Shown here: positions 1 to 12,000 of the stretch, in pieces
Numbering within the stretch: the first letter of the stretch is position 1
Layout: each line of letters starts with the position of its first letter
NCBI GenBank assembly: GCA_015698045.1
Contig: BLAL01000079.1
Coordinates: 124,001-188,000 of the forward strand
Reading direction: 5' to 3'
Length of the DNA stretch: 64,000 nt
Source of the DNA: Rhizophagus clarus
Lineage: Eukaryota > Glomeromycota > Glomeromycetes > Glomerales > Glomeraceae
Translations under genes and position numbers: made by a program
Notes under the pieces: generated by a model
What the model was told of the DNA's origin: nothing
The model's database searches: none
Seen by the model: only the letters and a program-made list of their open reading frames with translations

Positions 1-117
1 AGAAATGTAAACTAATTTACTTCAAACCATACGTTAACGTGAAAGGAGCCATAGCGAACAAGTTTAGTGAGTTTGACTCGTAGGCAGTTCAACGACCAAA
101 TTAATGTGACTTTTCAG

Positions 118-302
118 AACGGGTATCTAGAAAAGTTGATGGTACTTTCATAAACAGAAGGAAGGAGGAGGACAAGAAGAAATCCAAAAACAGTAACACA
201 TCAAAGAAGGATAAGAAAAAGAAGTTCAAAAAGGGTGGTTCTCATTCTTCCATGATAGTTAGTAGCGGATATTTTGTCAAAAATTACGTTAGATGGGCAT
301 AA
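118..302 (+). CDS. Putative 3'-terminal exon, lysine-rich tail, function unknown
   Basis: The frame runs from an AG acceptor after a pyrimidine-rich ATTAATGTGACTTTTCAG (branch-like ATTAATG, acceptor ending at 117) to TAA at 300-302, about 61 residues. The translation has a strongly basic stretch (KKKSKNSNTSKKDKKKKFKK) followed by a C-terminal segment ending NYVRWA. The upstream exon lies near or before the window edge and I could not fix its donor, so the protein is partial. Base composition is less A+T rich than the surroundings, which supports coding. I do not recognise the family. It could also be a chance open stretch. Confidence 0.35.
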
Positions 303-1873
303 TACCGAAATAGGTGTTAGTACGAACTTCCTCATTCTCTTTTGTTTTTTTTTGGGTTGTTAGTTTAGTTTTTGGTTTTTTCTTTTTTCCATTTGATCTT
401 TTCATTTATAGACTTACAGGCCACGTCTTTTAAGATCATGTAGAACGATCTTTCAAGGAGTGTTTTTTTACATATCCAGCTTAGTTAAATTCAGTTTCTT
501 CGCAGTGTTAAAGGCATATCTAAAATTTTGTACATGACGAAGTAAAAATAAAAATAATTGAAAAATGTACGATGGTCCTGTTATGGAAACTAAAATAAAA
601 AAAAAAGTATTTTCTCATGTTATAAGTTTCTCAAAGCGGCGAATAATTGAGGGAAAAAAGTAAAATATTGTTAGATCTTAGCACAGAAAATTCAGGGTAA
701 AGTCCCAAACCTTTGTATTTTTTTGCAGGTGTATTCTTATGTGTTACATCACGATATAACGTAATAAAAATTACAGATGTACTTAGTGTAGATAATTCTT
801 TTTCTGAAGAACTGATATCCGCTTGTTGTATACAGGATAGTGTTAAATTTAGATGTACAAAAGTCAAAAACGATTCACTTTTACCTTTATATAGTATTTA
901 CCGTTTGGTATACGGCCGGACTTTTCAATTTGCGATAGATTTCCTCTGCTAATTTTTAGAATATATGGTATTATTATAAAATCATTATAGATACTGTAGA
1001 TGTATTACGAAAAAAATTAACATTATGTAATAAGTAACGGAAGAAATTCTCATTTAATGGATTAGGGCTCAAGATGTTTCCTCCTATTTGATTATTCTTT
1101 AATTATATACGGCTCCAATTTTATATTGGTAATAATGTATTGATTTAAATTTCACTTCTGATTATATATGCTTTATTAATAAAAAATCTACAAAATCGCT
1201 ATCATCACATTATTTACATGCGCTTAATTTTTTAAATTTTGAGAGATGATACTATTGAATATAGATAGTTTTCGAACTTAGAGCTCGACCTTATTAAGCT
1301 TAACTTTTAAATTACTCATCATCAATGCCAGGTTGTCTCTCTGATTTGTATTTGTTAAGAAAAGTAAAGCTCAATTTTCTGAATTACGCAATAAGTTTCA
1401 GACTCAGAGCTTCCATCTTTAAGAAACCTGAAGACATCCCAAGGTGACCATCCGCGTTAAGAAGATAAAATCAATGTATTTCTTGATATCCTTCAAATCA
1501 AGGTCGATATAATCGTTTCTTACTTCCGTCATGTTCACATATTTCACTTGTCTAGATCAGCTTGATGAGTTGCATTTTCTTTCCATACAATAACTTTTAC
1601 ATATTCAGATCGTTTCTCCTTTGGTGGGCGACGTAGTAGCTAAATTATATTATTGGATTAGATTTGAGTGTGATGCGATTTTATATCAGAAGTAGTCTGC
1701 AAACATAATACCTGGATATTGATGCAGTAACGTGTGCAATTTGACATCTTAAGCTTCAGGTAAGATAACTTCAACATCCGGAAAACTGGGGGAAACTGCA
1801 CCCTCAAAAAAATCTTTTAACTTAATCTTCTTAAATCCTATTAAACGAAGATTCATCTCGCACATTACGAAAT
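303..1873. other. Intergenic, no supported gene
   Basis: T-rich sequence follows the exon end (TTTTGTTTTTTTTTGGG near 340-360, compatible with a 3' UTR). A 79-codon open frame at 713-952 (+) has no recognisable domain and I do not support it. The 1260-1860 stretch has fewer homopolymers and short gene-like pieces on the minus strand, but with several stops. Confidence 0.4.
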
Positions 1874-2085
1874 TTAAATCGGCATTTGATCTTGGTTACG
1901 ATTCCAGAGAGTTTCAATGGTGTCATCTCGCTGAAGAAATTCAAGATCCTTGCCAAAGATATCAACAAGCTGAAAAGGTCAATTCGATTTAGCTAGAGGA
2001 TCTGAGAAGCACATAATTGAAAAGATAACAAAGCTAGAAAACATACCCGATTTTGGCTCGTTTTAATTTGAATTGTTTTATCCAT
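1874..2085 (-). CDS. Putative two-exon fragment, unknown
   Basis: On the minus strand, 2085-2047 reads 13 codons from ATG. It is followed by a GTATGT donor, an intron at 2046-1970 ending CCTTTTCAG, and a second exon 1969-1874 that keeps frame and ends at TAA (44 residues in all; second exon begins LVDIFGKDLEFLQRDD). The ATG is preceded directly by an in-frame TAG, and CTATCTATAG just before it could itself be an acceptor, so this may be an internal piece of a longer decayed gene. Further broken frames continue towards 1700. No family was recognised. Confidence 0.25.
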
Positions 2086-2245
2086 CTATAGATAGAAGAA
2101 GCATCGTTCCAATAAAACCAACAATAAGTAAGAGGATCGTTAGATTTTTTTTTACATCGTTCCAAACCAATAGATACTCGAAATTACGATGATTTTTTCT
2201 TATGTTTGATCATTTTGATTAAAATAATCAGCAAGATCCATCATC

Positions 2246-2626
2246 GTGACAAGATTTAATTTCCTCACGAAAAAGAAGTTCTTACAGTTAATTGATCAGG
2301 TTCGATATCAACATCATTTTTTTGCCAATGGTCGCATTGAAAATTTCGCTAATAACTTGTCCAATAATCAAACAATTAGTGAAACGATAACGTCATTTTG
2401 TTTCTTAAGTAAGTTTGAGACCTTTCGTTGTAGTATAAAAATTTATGCAAAAGAAATGATTTGCATAAAAAATTCGAGTCATTATTTTCTTTTTATGGTA
2501 AGACAATTTCTAATATATAAATCTGTACATTACGGTTATACTAATTTTCAGCCCGAACTCAAACTCATGACCGGTTCGGACTGGTCTCCAATCAAAAACC
2601 GTATCAATGACTTATTGTTAAATTAA
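2246..2626 (+). CDS. Hypothetical protein, probably two exons
   Basis: An ATG frame of 126 codons starts MTRFNFLTKKKFLQ and ends NRINDLLLN. A textbook intron sits inside it: GTAAGA donor at 2498, TACTAAT branch at 2539-2545 and TTTTCAG ending at 2551. It is 54 nt long, a multiple of three, and has no in-frame stop, so spliced (exons 2246-2497 and 2552-2626, about 107 aa) and unspliced products share frame. No domain is recognised. It lies just upstream of the Tc1 element that begins at 2703. The intron signals make a real gene more likely than the length alone would. Confidence 0.4.
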   Translation: MTRFNFLTKKKFLQLIDQVRYQHHFFANGRIENFANNLSNNQTISETITSFCFLSKFETFRCSIKIYAKEMICIKNSSHYFLFMVRQFLIYKSVHYGYTNFQPELKLMTGSDWSPIKNRINDLLLN

Positions 2627-2702
2627 ATTACTATTCATAAATTAAATTATCATTGCAATAATCAGAAACTATATAATTTTCCAGAATTTAGAACAATATG
2701 TA

Positions 2703-4010
2703 CAGTGGGATATCAAAAATCACCGGACAGTTTTTTTTCAGAATTGCATAACTGCATTTTCTCAGCATCCAGTGATCATTAAACAATGAACCAAAGCTTG
2801 TTAGAATCACCATAGCAAGATGCATTGAATGGTATTATCTGTGTATCTCTAGCATTAATAGGTAATTAGTTATTGTCAAGTATTTATAAACAGTAAAATA
2901 GGAATAACTTTTCATCCTCTAATGCTAAAAACATAAAAATAATACCATTCGATTTGTCTTGTTATGGCGAATCTAACAAGATATGCCTCATCATTCTATG
3001 ATTAATGGGCAATGAAACGCCTTGATACTTTTATTTTTCATTATTAAAAAAATTTTCAAAAATCATGATTTTAAAATAAACTTTAAATGGAGTTTAAATG
3101 TCACCCAGTGATCATACAAAGATGATCAAAGGATCATTAGATTCGTCTCATTGAGATGCATTGAATGGTGGTATTTATATATTTCTAGCATTAATAGATA
3201 GTTAATTATGATCAATTCTCTCTAAATTAAAAAATGGTGATAACTTTTTATCTATTGATGCTAGAGATATAAAATACTGCCATTTAATGTGTCTCATTAT
3301 GATAAAAATAATGAGCTTTTTTTGTTTTTATATTACCACCAGACAAGTAAACGCCTTGATGTTTCTACATGTCAATATTAAAAAAATTGTTAAAAAAATA
3401 CAATTTTAGAATAAACTTTAAATGGAGTTTAAATGTCACCCAGTGATCATACAAAGATGATCAAAGGCTCATTAGATTCGTCTCATTGAGGTGCATTGAA
3501 TGGTGGTATTTTTATATTTCTAGCATTAATAGATAGTTAATTATGATCAATAATCTCTAAATTAAAAAATGGTGATAACGTTTTATCTATTGATGCTAGA
3601 GATAAAAAATACTGCCATTTAATGTGTCTCATTATGATAAATATAATGAGCTTTTTTTGTTTTTATATTACCACCAGACAAGTAAACGCCTTGATGTTTC
3701 TACATGTCAATATTAAAAAAATTGTTAAAAAAATATAATTTTAAAATAAACTTTAAATGGAGTTTAAATGTCACCCAGTGATCATACAAAGATAATCAAA
3801 GGCTCATTAGTTTCGTCTCATTGAGATGCATCGAATGGTAGTATTTATATATCTTTAACATATATAGGCAATAAGTTATGACAAATATTCTCTAAATGAT
3901 AAAGTGCAAATAACTTTTTACCTACTAATGTTAGTATTATAAAAAATACTGTCATTTAATGCATTTCATTTTGATAAATATAATGAGCTTTTTTTTATCT
4001 TTATTTAATA
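2703..4010. repeat. Left arm: four ~335-bp subterminal repeats
   Basis: The mark AGTGATCAT recurs at 2771, 3107, 3442 and 3777, a spacing of 335-336 bp. Each unit carries a CATTTAAACTCC-like border, a GATTCGTCTCATTGAGATGC block and TCTAGCATTAATAGAT. It also carries a second, roughly inverted ATCTATTGATGCTAGAGAT, so every unit is internally near-palindromic. The outermost unit is the most diverged. Confidence 0.85.
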
Positions 4011-4014
4011 TACT

Positions 4015-4165
4015 GTATTCTAAATATTCAAAGCCAAATGCATAAAGCCAAATATGCTAAGCAAATATACTAAGCCAAATAACTAAGCCTTATGTGTTAA
4101 CCCAATATGCTAAGCCAAATACTAAGCAAATATGATGCAAAGCAAGTCAAGTATATTAAGCCAAA
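4015..4165. repeat. Short tandem repeat, TAAGCCAAATA-like
   Basis: About 150 bp of degenerate 9-12-bp units (AAGCCAAATA, CTAAGCAAATATA) lie between the left arm and the transposase remnant. No coding content. Confidence 0.7.
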
Positions 4166-4343
4166 AATTAAAAAAATATATAAACATTAAAATTTTTACC
4201 AATTTGTATTTATGATAATATTTATTTTTTATAAATATTTTTTTTTAAAAAAATTTCTTTACTATTAAAAAAGTCTTTAAAATTATATAGTTTCTTCTTT
4301 TCCTTAATATTATAAATTATAAAAAAAATAATAAATTATTTAA

Positions 4344-5382
4344 ATGGCTGCTACCCAACGTAAAGAACTTACAGAATTCTAGCGTGGTGAAATAATAGGT
4401 GCTTGGAAATATGATTTTAGCATAAGAAAAATAAGTGAAATATTAAAACATTCAAAAAGTACAGTTCATGAAGTTATTGCTGCATATAAAGAAGGATTTG
4501 AAACACTACCTTCACGAAGTGGTAGACCACCTATTATAACAGAAAGAGATGGCCGCCATTTAATGCAAACTCTTAATAAAAACTGAAAAACTACTATTGA
4601 TGAATTGTATGAAAACTTTACTACTTCTACTTCAATAGAGGCAAGCCCAATTACTATCAAACGATATCTCCATAAAAATAATATTTATGGACGAGTTGGA
4701 GCAAAAAAACCCTTTGTAAATGCAGCTAATAAAATGAAAAGATTAAAATGGGCTAAACAAAAAGTAAAGTGGATAAATGAATGGGAAAACATTATTTGGA
4801 GTGATGAATCTAAATTTGAAGTATTTCAGTGGTGGTGATGGAAAAAGATATGTTTGGAGAACTCCTCAGGAAAAATATAATCCAAAATGTCTTATTCCTA
4901 CATTTAAATCAGGTCAAGAAAGTGTAATGATTTGGGGTTGTTTTGTAAAAAATAAATTAGGTCCATTAGTTAAATTAGAAGGTAAAATAACAGCAAATGT
5001 CTATGTAAAAGAAATACTTGAAAAACATTTATTGCCCTTTATAAATAATTTAGAAGATAAAGAAAATTATATTTTTCAAAAAGATAATGCTCCTATTTAT
5101 ACAGCAAATATAGCAAAAAAGTGGAAAGAAGATAATAATATTGCAAGCTTACCATGGCCTGCACAAAGTCCAGATTTGAATCCTATAGAAAATCTATGGG
5201 ATGAATTGGAAAGAAAAGTCAGAAATCATAGACCATTACCAAAAAATCAAGATGATTTATGGAAGATTTTACAAGAAGAATAGTTAAATCTTGATGAAAA
5301 AATATATAAAAATCTTGTAGATAGTATACCACGCCGTGTTGCTGCAGTTATTGAAAATAAAGGTGATCCTACAAAATATTAA
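4344..5382 (+). pseudogene. Tc1-type DD34E transposase, degenerate
   Basis: The frame opens at ATG 4344 (MAATQRKELTEF) and shows an N-terminal HTH with SRSGRPP linker (about codons 50-56). It then has WSDESKF (first catalytic D), QKDNAPIYTA (second D) and SPDLNPIENLW (E). I count 34 residues between the second D and the E, the Tc1 DD34E spacing. It is broken by TAG at 4380, TGA at 4584, a frameshift near 4823-4833 where WSDESKFEVF continues in another frame as YFSGGDGKRYVW, and TAG at 5281; the final TAA is 5380-5382. The length of about 345 codons fits the family. It lies between the inverted arms of its own element and cannot make an active enzyme as it stands. Confidence 0.92.
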
Positions 5383-5454
5383 TAATAAAATAATAAATAT
5401 TTTTTTTTATAATTAAAATGTATTTTTTGTCAAAAACTTTAACTACACTTATTT

Positions 5455-6929
5455 TATTACTATTTAATTTTTTTCAATGAGATGAATCTAATGAGCTTTT
5501 AATCAACTTTGTATAATCACTGAGTAATATTTTAATCCTATTTAAATTAATTCTAAAATTACATTTTTTTAATAAATTTTTTTAATATTAACATTTAGAA
5601 ACATCAAGGCATTTTCTCATCTGGTGGTAATATTAAAACAAAAAAAGCTCATTATATTTATCATAATGAGACACATTAAATGGTAGTATTTTACATCTCT
5701 AGTATCAATAGATAAAAAGTTATAACCACTTTTTAATTTAAAGAATATTGATCATAATTAACTATCTATTAATGCTAGAAATCTAAAAATACCACCATTC
5801 AATGCATCTCAATGAGACGAATCTAATGAGCTTTTGATTATCTTTGTATGATCACTGGGTGACATTTAAACTCCATTTAAATTTATTTTAAAATTATATT
5901 TTTTTAACAATTTTTTTAATATTGACATGTAGAAACATCAAGGCGTTTTCTTGTCTGGTGGTAATATGAAAATAAAAAAAGCTCATTATATTTATCATAA
6001 TGAGACACATTAAATAGTAGTATTTTATATCTCTAGCATTAATAGACAAAAAGTTATTACTACTTTTTAATTTAAAGAATATTGATCATAATTAACTATT
6101 TATTAATGCTAGAAATATAAAAATACCGTCATTCAATGCATCTCAATGAGACGAATCTAATGAGTTTTTGATCATCTTTGTATGATCACTGCATGACATT
6201 TAAACTCCATTTAAAGTTTATTCTAAAATTATATTTTTTTAACAATTTTTTTAATATTGACATGTAGAAACATCAAGGCGTTTAATTATCTGGTGGTAAT
6301 ATAAAAACAAAAAAAGCTCATTATATTTATCATAATGAGACACATTAAATGGCAGTATTTTAAATCTCTAGCATTAATAGATAAAATGTTATCACCATTT
6401 TTTAATTTAGAGATTATTGATCATAATTAACTATCTATTAATGCTAGAAATATACAAATACCACCATTCAATGCATCTCAATGAGACGAATCTAATGATC
6501 CTTTGATCATCTTTGTATGATCACTGGGTGACATTTAAACTCCATTTAAAGTTTATTTTAAAATCATGATTTTTGAAAATTTTTTTAATAATGAAAAATA
6601 AAAGTATCAAGGCGTTTCATTGCCCATTAATCATAGAATGATGAGGCATATCTTGTTAGATTCGCCATAACAAGACAAATCGAATGGTATTATTTTTATG
6701 TTTTTAGCATTAGAGACTGAAAAGTTATTCCTATTTTACTGTTTATAAATACTTAACAATAACTAATTACCTATTAATGCTAGAGATACACAGATAACAT
6801 CATTCAATGCGCCTTGTTATGGTGATTCTAACAAGCTTTGGTTCATTGCTTAATGATCACTGGATGCTGAGAAAATGCGGTTAAGCAATTCTGAAAAAAA
6901 ACTGTCTGGTGATTTTTGATATCCCACTG
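5455..6929. repeat. Right arm: inverted ~335-bp subterminal repeats
   Basis: ATCACT marks at 5516, 5851, 6185, 6520 and 6856 repeat every 334-336 bp in the orientation opposite to the left arm. There are five marks here against four on the left. The outermost 390 bp match the left end most closely, including the TIR. Confidence 0.85.
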
Positions 6930-7051
6930 TACGCAAAATAAACCAAATTTGGTTTCTTTGGACTTTACGCATTGACAATTCTAGTTTCTTATTTTAACAA
7001 TGATCATTGCCTTACATGAGAAATTTACGCTGCTACTTTTTTTAAAAAAAA

Positions 7052-7064
7052 TATTTATATAAAA
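7052..7064 (+). promoter_or_regulatory. Possible TATA-like box
   Basis: TATTTATATAAAA lies about 50 bp before the hydrolase ATG. In DNA this A+T rich the match alone is weak evidence. Confidence 0.2.
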
Positions 7065-7115
7065 AAAGAAAAGGCTAAAAATCTTTTTTTTTCTTTTAAT
7101 CGATAAAAAGAAAAA

Positions 7116-8175
7116 ATGAAATTATTTAAATTATTGTCGAGTTTTATTTTTACATTCCTTGCCGTCTCCGCAGTAACCGTCGCACAAGTTCCACTATATA
7201 CTTTTCCTGAGGAAGATGGTACCAAAAATTATTATGTTAAGGGTGAAAAAGGGGTAAAAATTTTTGTAGAAGAGAAAGGAGATCCAAAAAATCCCACAAT
7301 TATATTTTCAAGTGGATACTTAACATCAAGAATAAGTTGGGATCCACAATGGTTTGATCCTGAAATCTATGAAAAATTTCATCTTGTAAGATATGATTAT
7401 CGTGGTATGGGTAATAGCGATAAACCAAACGCGGTTTTATACTCACGGCCTGATTTAAATAGTGACCTTTTTACTAGATATATGTTAATATTGATAATAG
7501 TAATTCATATTCGCTTGATTTATATGCTGCTGACCTTTTCGCTGTATTTGGTAAACTTTTTTCTGAATATGATTTTAAAGAAAAAAAAATTGTATTAATT
7601 GGATGGTCAACCGGAGTGCCTGTTTCTTTAAATTTTATGAAAAATTATTCCGATATAAAAATTCATGGTCTTGTGTCGATCAGTGGTTTAGTTAATAACA
7701 CACATAATGTTGATGATAAAATAGCTCCTTTTTTTCAAGATATGATTGATCCTCAAGATAATTTGTTTAAAGTTGTTTCTGGAATAGATGGAATTTTTAA
7801 TTTAATGAGTTTTAAACCATTTAGTGATGAATTAAGACTTTTATTTTTGGGTAGTGCTGCTGTGGCTCCTTTAGAATATCGTCTATCAGCTATTGGCAAG
7901 TATAAATATCGTTTTTTCCTCTTACATTCGTTTTATTTACTCTTCTTTTTTTAGTTTCATATAGTGTAGCGGAATTTTATAAAACTATATCTATACCTAC
8001 TTTACTTGTAATTGGTGAAAAAGATATAATATTTAGTATGGATCATAGTCTGTATTTTGCTTCTTTGGGTCAAAATGTTGAAACGATTTTTTATAAAGAA
8101 GTTGGTCATTGTTCATTATGGGAAAATATTAAAGTTCTTAACAAAGATATTATTAATTTTATTAGTAAAATTTAA
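7116..8175 (+). CDS. Secreted alpha/beta-hydrolase, one frameshift
   Basis: The start MKLFKLLSSFIFTFLAVSAV is a clear signal peptide ending near AQVP. The fold motifs follow in order: RYDYRGMGNSDKP (strand 4 and oxyanion region), GWSTG (nucleophile elbow, Ser), VIGEKD (acid, Asp) and GHCSLW (His), so a full Ser-Asp-His triad is encoded. An intron at 7900-7964 (GTATAA donor, acceptor CATATAG) restores frame into the last exon 7965-8175. The frame changes near 7480-7490 inside an ATATAT run: dropping two bases there joins SDLFTR to YVNIDNSNSYSLDLY. It may be a recent pseudogene, an allele or a sequencing slip. The encoded enzyme would be an extracellular or secretory-path hydrolase of unknown substrate. 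Confidence 0.8.
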
Positions 8176-8684
8176 TATTTATAAAAGAAATTTTAATGAA
8201 TTTTTGGGATATTTTATTTGATATTTATTTTTATAAAAGTTCTGTTACGAATGCATTTTACAAATTTCAATTTGTTATACTAAAATTTGATTGGTTTTCT
8301 GGCATCGCTAATCAATTTTGATTCCAAATATAATAAACTACCTTTAGTTACTGTATTCGATGATTGTGCCGAAAGTGCCGAGTATAAATATAAACTTTTC
8401 CCAGACTTTTTTAAACTTTTCTTAATATTTCTTTCTTTGTTAACGCTAATTTCTCCACTTTCTTTAAACGTTTTAATAATGAAGCTATTATAAATCAAAA
8501 TTCATAACCACGGAACTATCTAATATAAAGATTTCAATGTTATATTGTATTAATTTACTATAAATAGTCTATAATTGTAAGAAAAATAAATAAAATTAGA
8601 ATATATTGCATTGGTCAACTCTTTTAATTGTAAATACAGTAACTAAACTATAATAATCAAACATCCTTTTATTCTCCAAAATTG
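8176..8684. other. Intergenic; overlapping short ORFs unsupported
   Basis: Open frames of about 70 codons exist on both strands at 8280-8498. They mirror each other and have no recognised domain, splice support or homologous neighbour. The region is probably the 3' flank of the hydrolase gene. Confidence 0.4.
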
Positions 8685-8939
8685 TTATTTTTTAAATTTT
8701 CTCATATAACAATCCCATAGAACTATCATAGTAAGAATACAGAAAAATAAAAGAAAAATGCAGAGAAGAATAGATTTTACAACACAAATAACATTACAAT
8801 CAAGTTCTGCTTCGCCTTCTCGGCTAATTCTATAAGCCTGTAATTGTGGAACGTAAGAACTGACTGAAGAGAGTTGCAAACCAAGGAGAATCGTTATTGT
8901 ATTTATTATCGAAACCATGATTTTGTATGTATTATACAT
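8685..8939 (-). CDS. Possible small protein with two hydrophobic segments
   Basis: This is an 84-codon frame. Residues about 8-28 (MVSIINTITILLGLQLSSVS) look like a signal peptide or anchor. A hydrophilic middle with charged residues follows, then a strongly hydrophobic segment at about 52-74 (VVKSILLCIFLLFFCILTMI) and a basic tail RKFKK. That layout suits a small type I membrane protein. The codon content is less A+T biased than the flanks, with few homopolymers. It has no family assignment and could be spurious. Confidence 0.35.
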   Translation of the reverse strand: MYNTYKIMVSIINTITILLGLQLSSVSSYVPQLQAYRISREGEAELDCNVICVVKSILLCIFLLFFCILTMIVLWDCYMRKFKK

Positions 8940-11900
8940 TTTAAATGATTATTTTACAATAAGTTTCGTGTGAGCTATTTTATCTAGTTTGTTATATTCA
9001 AACAAGTGCTGAATACTTTTTGTTTTTAAAAAAAAAAAGCATTTACACGAACGTACAGTAATATTTAATGAGTATAAGATTTGAAATCAAAATTATATAA
9101 GGCTATACATTAAGCCTCATTTTAGATCTTCATCACAGCCACGATTCGTGAATTAGGGAAGCTAATAGTGGCTTTCTATTGCACTTATATTTGATGTGAT
9201 ATAAGAAAAAAAGAAAGTAAGATTATATATAAAAATGTACTGTACTTTTCAAAACTAATGCATTCTTTTGAAATTGATTGACTGCAACTAGAATACAACC
9301 TGCCAGTAGTGCATCCTATTTTCAATTCAGTACATGATAATATTAGAGAACCGGTGTTTGTGCACGGTCAATATCCGAAGGAGTTTTGTTGCTGAAGCAA
9401 CATTTTCCTTTATCTTATTTTTCTGACTCCTCGATTTCTCCTGTCTTAGCTTCATATTTTCAACCCTAACTCCTCAGCTTCAGAAATTTATTGTCTTGGA
9501 TAATATTTTTCATAAAGAGAACAATTCAAAAATTTGTTAGCATAGTGTCACGATCACAATACACATGTATAGCATAGAAAAAAAATTCGACTCAGCTAAA
9601 GATCGAAAATTTTTCTGACATGTTCACTTCCAAACTTGAAAAAATAATTGATGATCTTTCAACTTAAATTCTTTATTATTATACATAATACTGTAATAAA
9701 CACGTTGAACTTCTTCAGCACAGATATTCGTAAGTCGTGTTTAAAGAGATTTGTTATTTTCAATTACGTTATGTAATATGCTAAACATTTGCGATCACTT
9801 TTCTCTAGCATGTTTGATTATATAACTTTATTTATAGAAAATTCTTTTGATATGAATTTGCTCTTTTTTATGCGTACATGACTTAAAATAGTAATTATAA
9901 AATTTAATACCCACGAACTCAGGCACGAATATGAAAGGAAGTGAGAATATTGTGGTATTAAGTAATAATGAAGTTATATGCCAAATTTAAATGGGAACTA
10001 TATAGGTTGCTGAATAATTATAGAATTAATTATGATCTTATATGGCTTAGAGCACTTAAAAATTCGGTATAAGCCTGTTATAACGATTTTAATAGATATA
10101 ATTTAGGAATATTACCAAGTTCTATATATGAATATTTTGAGACTGGAGTAGCATAAGTTTTGGCTCATTGATTAAATTTAATTTGAATAAATTAAGCAAT
10201 ACTATCATTATAATATTTCATCTATAATGCTCCAATATTTCGCCTAATATTCAATGTTTTGTCTATAATATTCAATTGTTCAATAAGTGAAAAATAATAT
10301 GATTTTGAATATCATTTTCTTTCGTAAATTAGGGCATAAATCATTGACATTGAATAAAAGATGCTTGGGAATTTGAATAAGATCCTAATAAGCAAAACGT
10401 TGCTAACAAAATTTATAAATATATATGAAAAATTACTTACAAATCAACTATTTTATTATCCACACGAAAAAGCCATTATTATAAAGGAATTAAAAGAACT
10501 AATTCTGAATTGTTCTCATTTGAAAAAGATATTCTTTTTTCATCAAAGATCTTAGAATCATTATTTATTATCATTATGAAATCAGAAATCTATGATTTCA
10601 TTATGATCTTGTTCAAAGATTATATCGGATAAACATTTCATGATTACTAAATTCTTGTTTAAACCTTCAAAATTTCGAACAAGATCCTAAAAAATTAAAC
10701 TGGTCGTACAAAATGATTGGCAATAACAAAAATTTGTTTTAGTTATTAGACTAGAATTGTAATTGTACTGTATTAGTTAATATTTACAAACATTTTGCAA
10801 ATTAAAAAAAGTTTATTTCGTTGATTGTAATACTTGAACGCCAATCATATGAGTACAATTTGATGAATTATTTTTAATAAACCACAAGAATATTTATGAA
10901 CAACATTTTTCAAATATTTAAACTATTTTCAATTTTCATTGATTTCAATTACAAACTTATTATTATAATATTTTAGTTCAACTTCAAGCATGGAAGGAAA
11001 AGAGGCATAAGAAGTGTAAGAAGAAGAGGTGGAAAACAAATCACTAGAAAATAAAGGTAACTTGTTGTTTTACTTTGTGAAATATCCTTTTAATAAATAA
11101 TATTAGTTCTTAATAAATAATAAGTATTAACAATAATGATTTTTTAAGGCCTTTTGAAAAAAACTGTATCTTTAATGGTCACTTAAAAAAAGCTTCTAAT
11201 AAATATGGTATCATAATTTTAATAATTGATTATATTAGTTATTTACAAAAATTACAAGTGCATTTTTTTTTAGAAATATTTGGTAAAATTATTAATGCTC
11301 CATTAGTAATCAAGAAACTTTACAACTACTGACCATGACTTGGAAGGCCAAAAATCATGTTTGTGCCATATAATATCAGAAACTTCAAAAATAAACTTTG
11401 AAATTCAAGAAGATAATACTTATAAAAAAATCAAAAACATCAAGAAATTTTACAGATCACCTTTACAATTTCAAGTTATTGATACTTATCAGCAACTAGA
11501 TTATAATAATTATAGCAATTAACTTTCTATATAATATTTCTAATTCTTCTATATGTTTTCTGAAATAAATTAATCAATTCATTACATACATTTTCAAATC
11601 CCATATATTTTAAAATGAATATAATTACTTTTCAGATCTATTTGCAAAAATTCTGAAACAAAAATCATAAAGTAAAAAATAAGATAATACTTTGGACATG
11701 TAACATGTGTCTCATCAGTGCATTCCCATATTTTAATCGAAATTTGTAAAGAATTCATTATAATGAAGGCATATCATCTATACAATAATCTATTGAACAT
11801 TCTCTCACAATTTTTGTCTCATTTCAGGTTATTCAGATGAAATTTCCCACATTAGCATAATAATACTATATATATATTATATTTAGTTTACCAAGATTAC

Positions 11901-11998
11901 TAATATAAGTACTAACTTTTAAATATAACAGATAATATAGTATATGTCTATCTCTATATGATATATAAGATACAATACAGGTATATAATTTTTATATA
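8940..11998. other. Intergenic, no supported gene
   Basis: A+T rich sequence with isolated short open frames (10361-10555 and 11340-11522, both +). These have no domains and, in the second case, no ATG start. The 9120-9480 stretch is somewhat richer in G+C, but I could not build an exon. Nothing else is supported. Confidence 0.5.
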
Positions 11999-12000
11999 TA

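Larger units (their letters stand above)
2703..6929. mobile_element. 4.2-kb Tc1/mariner transposon, dead
   Basis: The ends are inverted copies beginning CAGTGGGATATCAAAAATCA, followed by a T/A-rich run and TTCTGAATTGC-type sequence. The element is flanked by TA on both sides (2701-2702 and 6930-6931), the expected Tc1/mariner target duplication. The inside has long inverted arms made of about 335-bp repeats around a central transposase remnant (4344-5382). At 4.2 kb it is far longer than a typical 1.3-2.4-kb Tc1; the excess is all arm. It separates the hypothetical gene at 2246 from the hydrolase gene at 7116. Confidence 0.9.

Noticed and set aside
713..952. 79-codon frame and its minus-strand mirror at 631-867
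   Set aside because: Overlapping frames on both strands, no domain, splice signals or codon signal.
8280..8498. Mirror open frames on both strands
   Set aside because: Could not decide strand; no motif. One strand vaguely resembles repeated Rhizophagus sequence, but I cannot support a gene.
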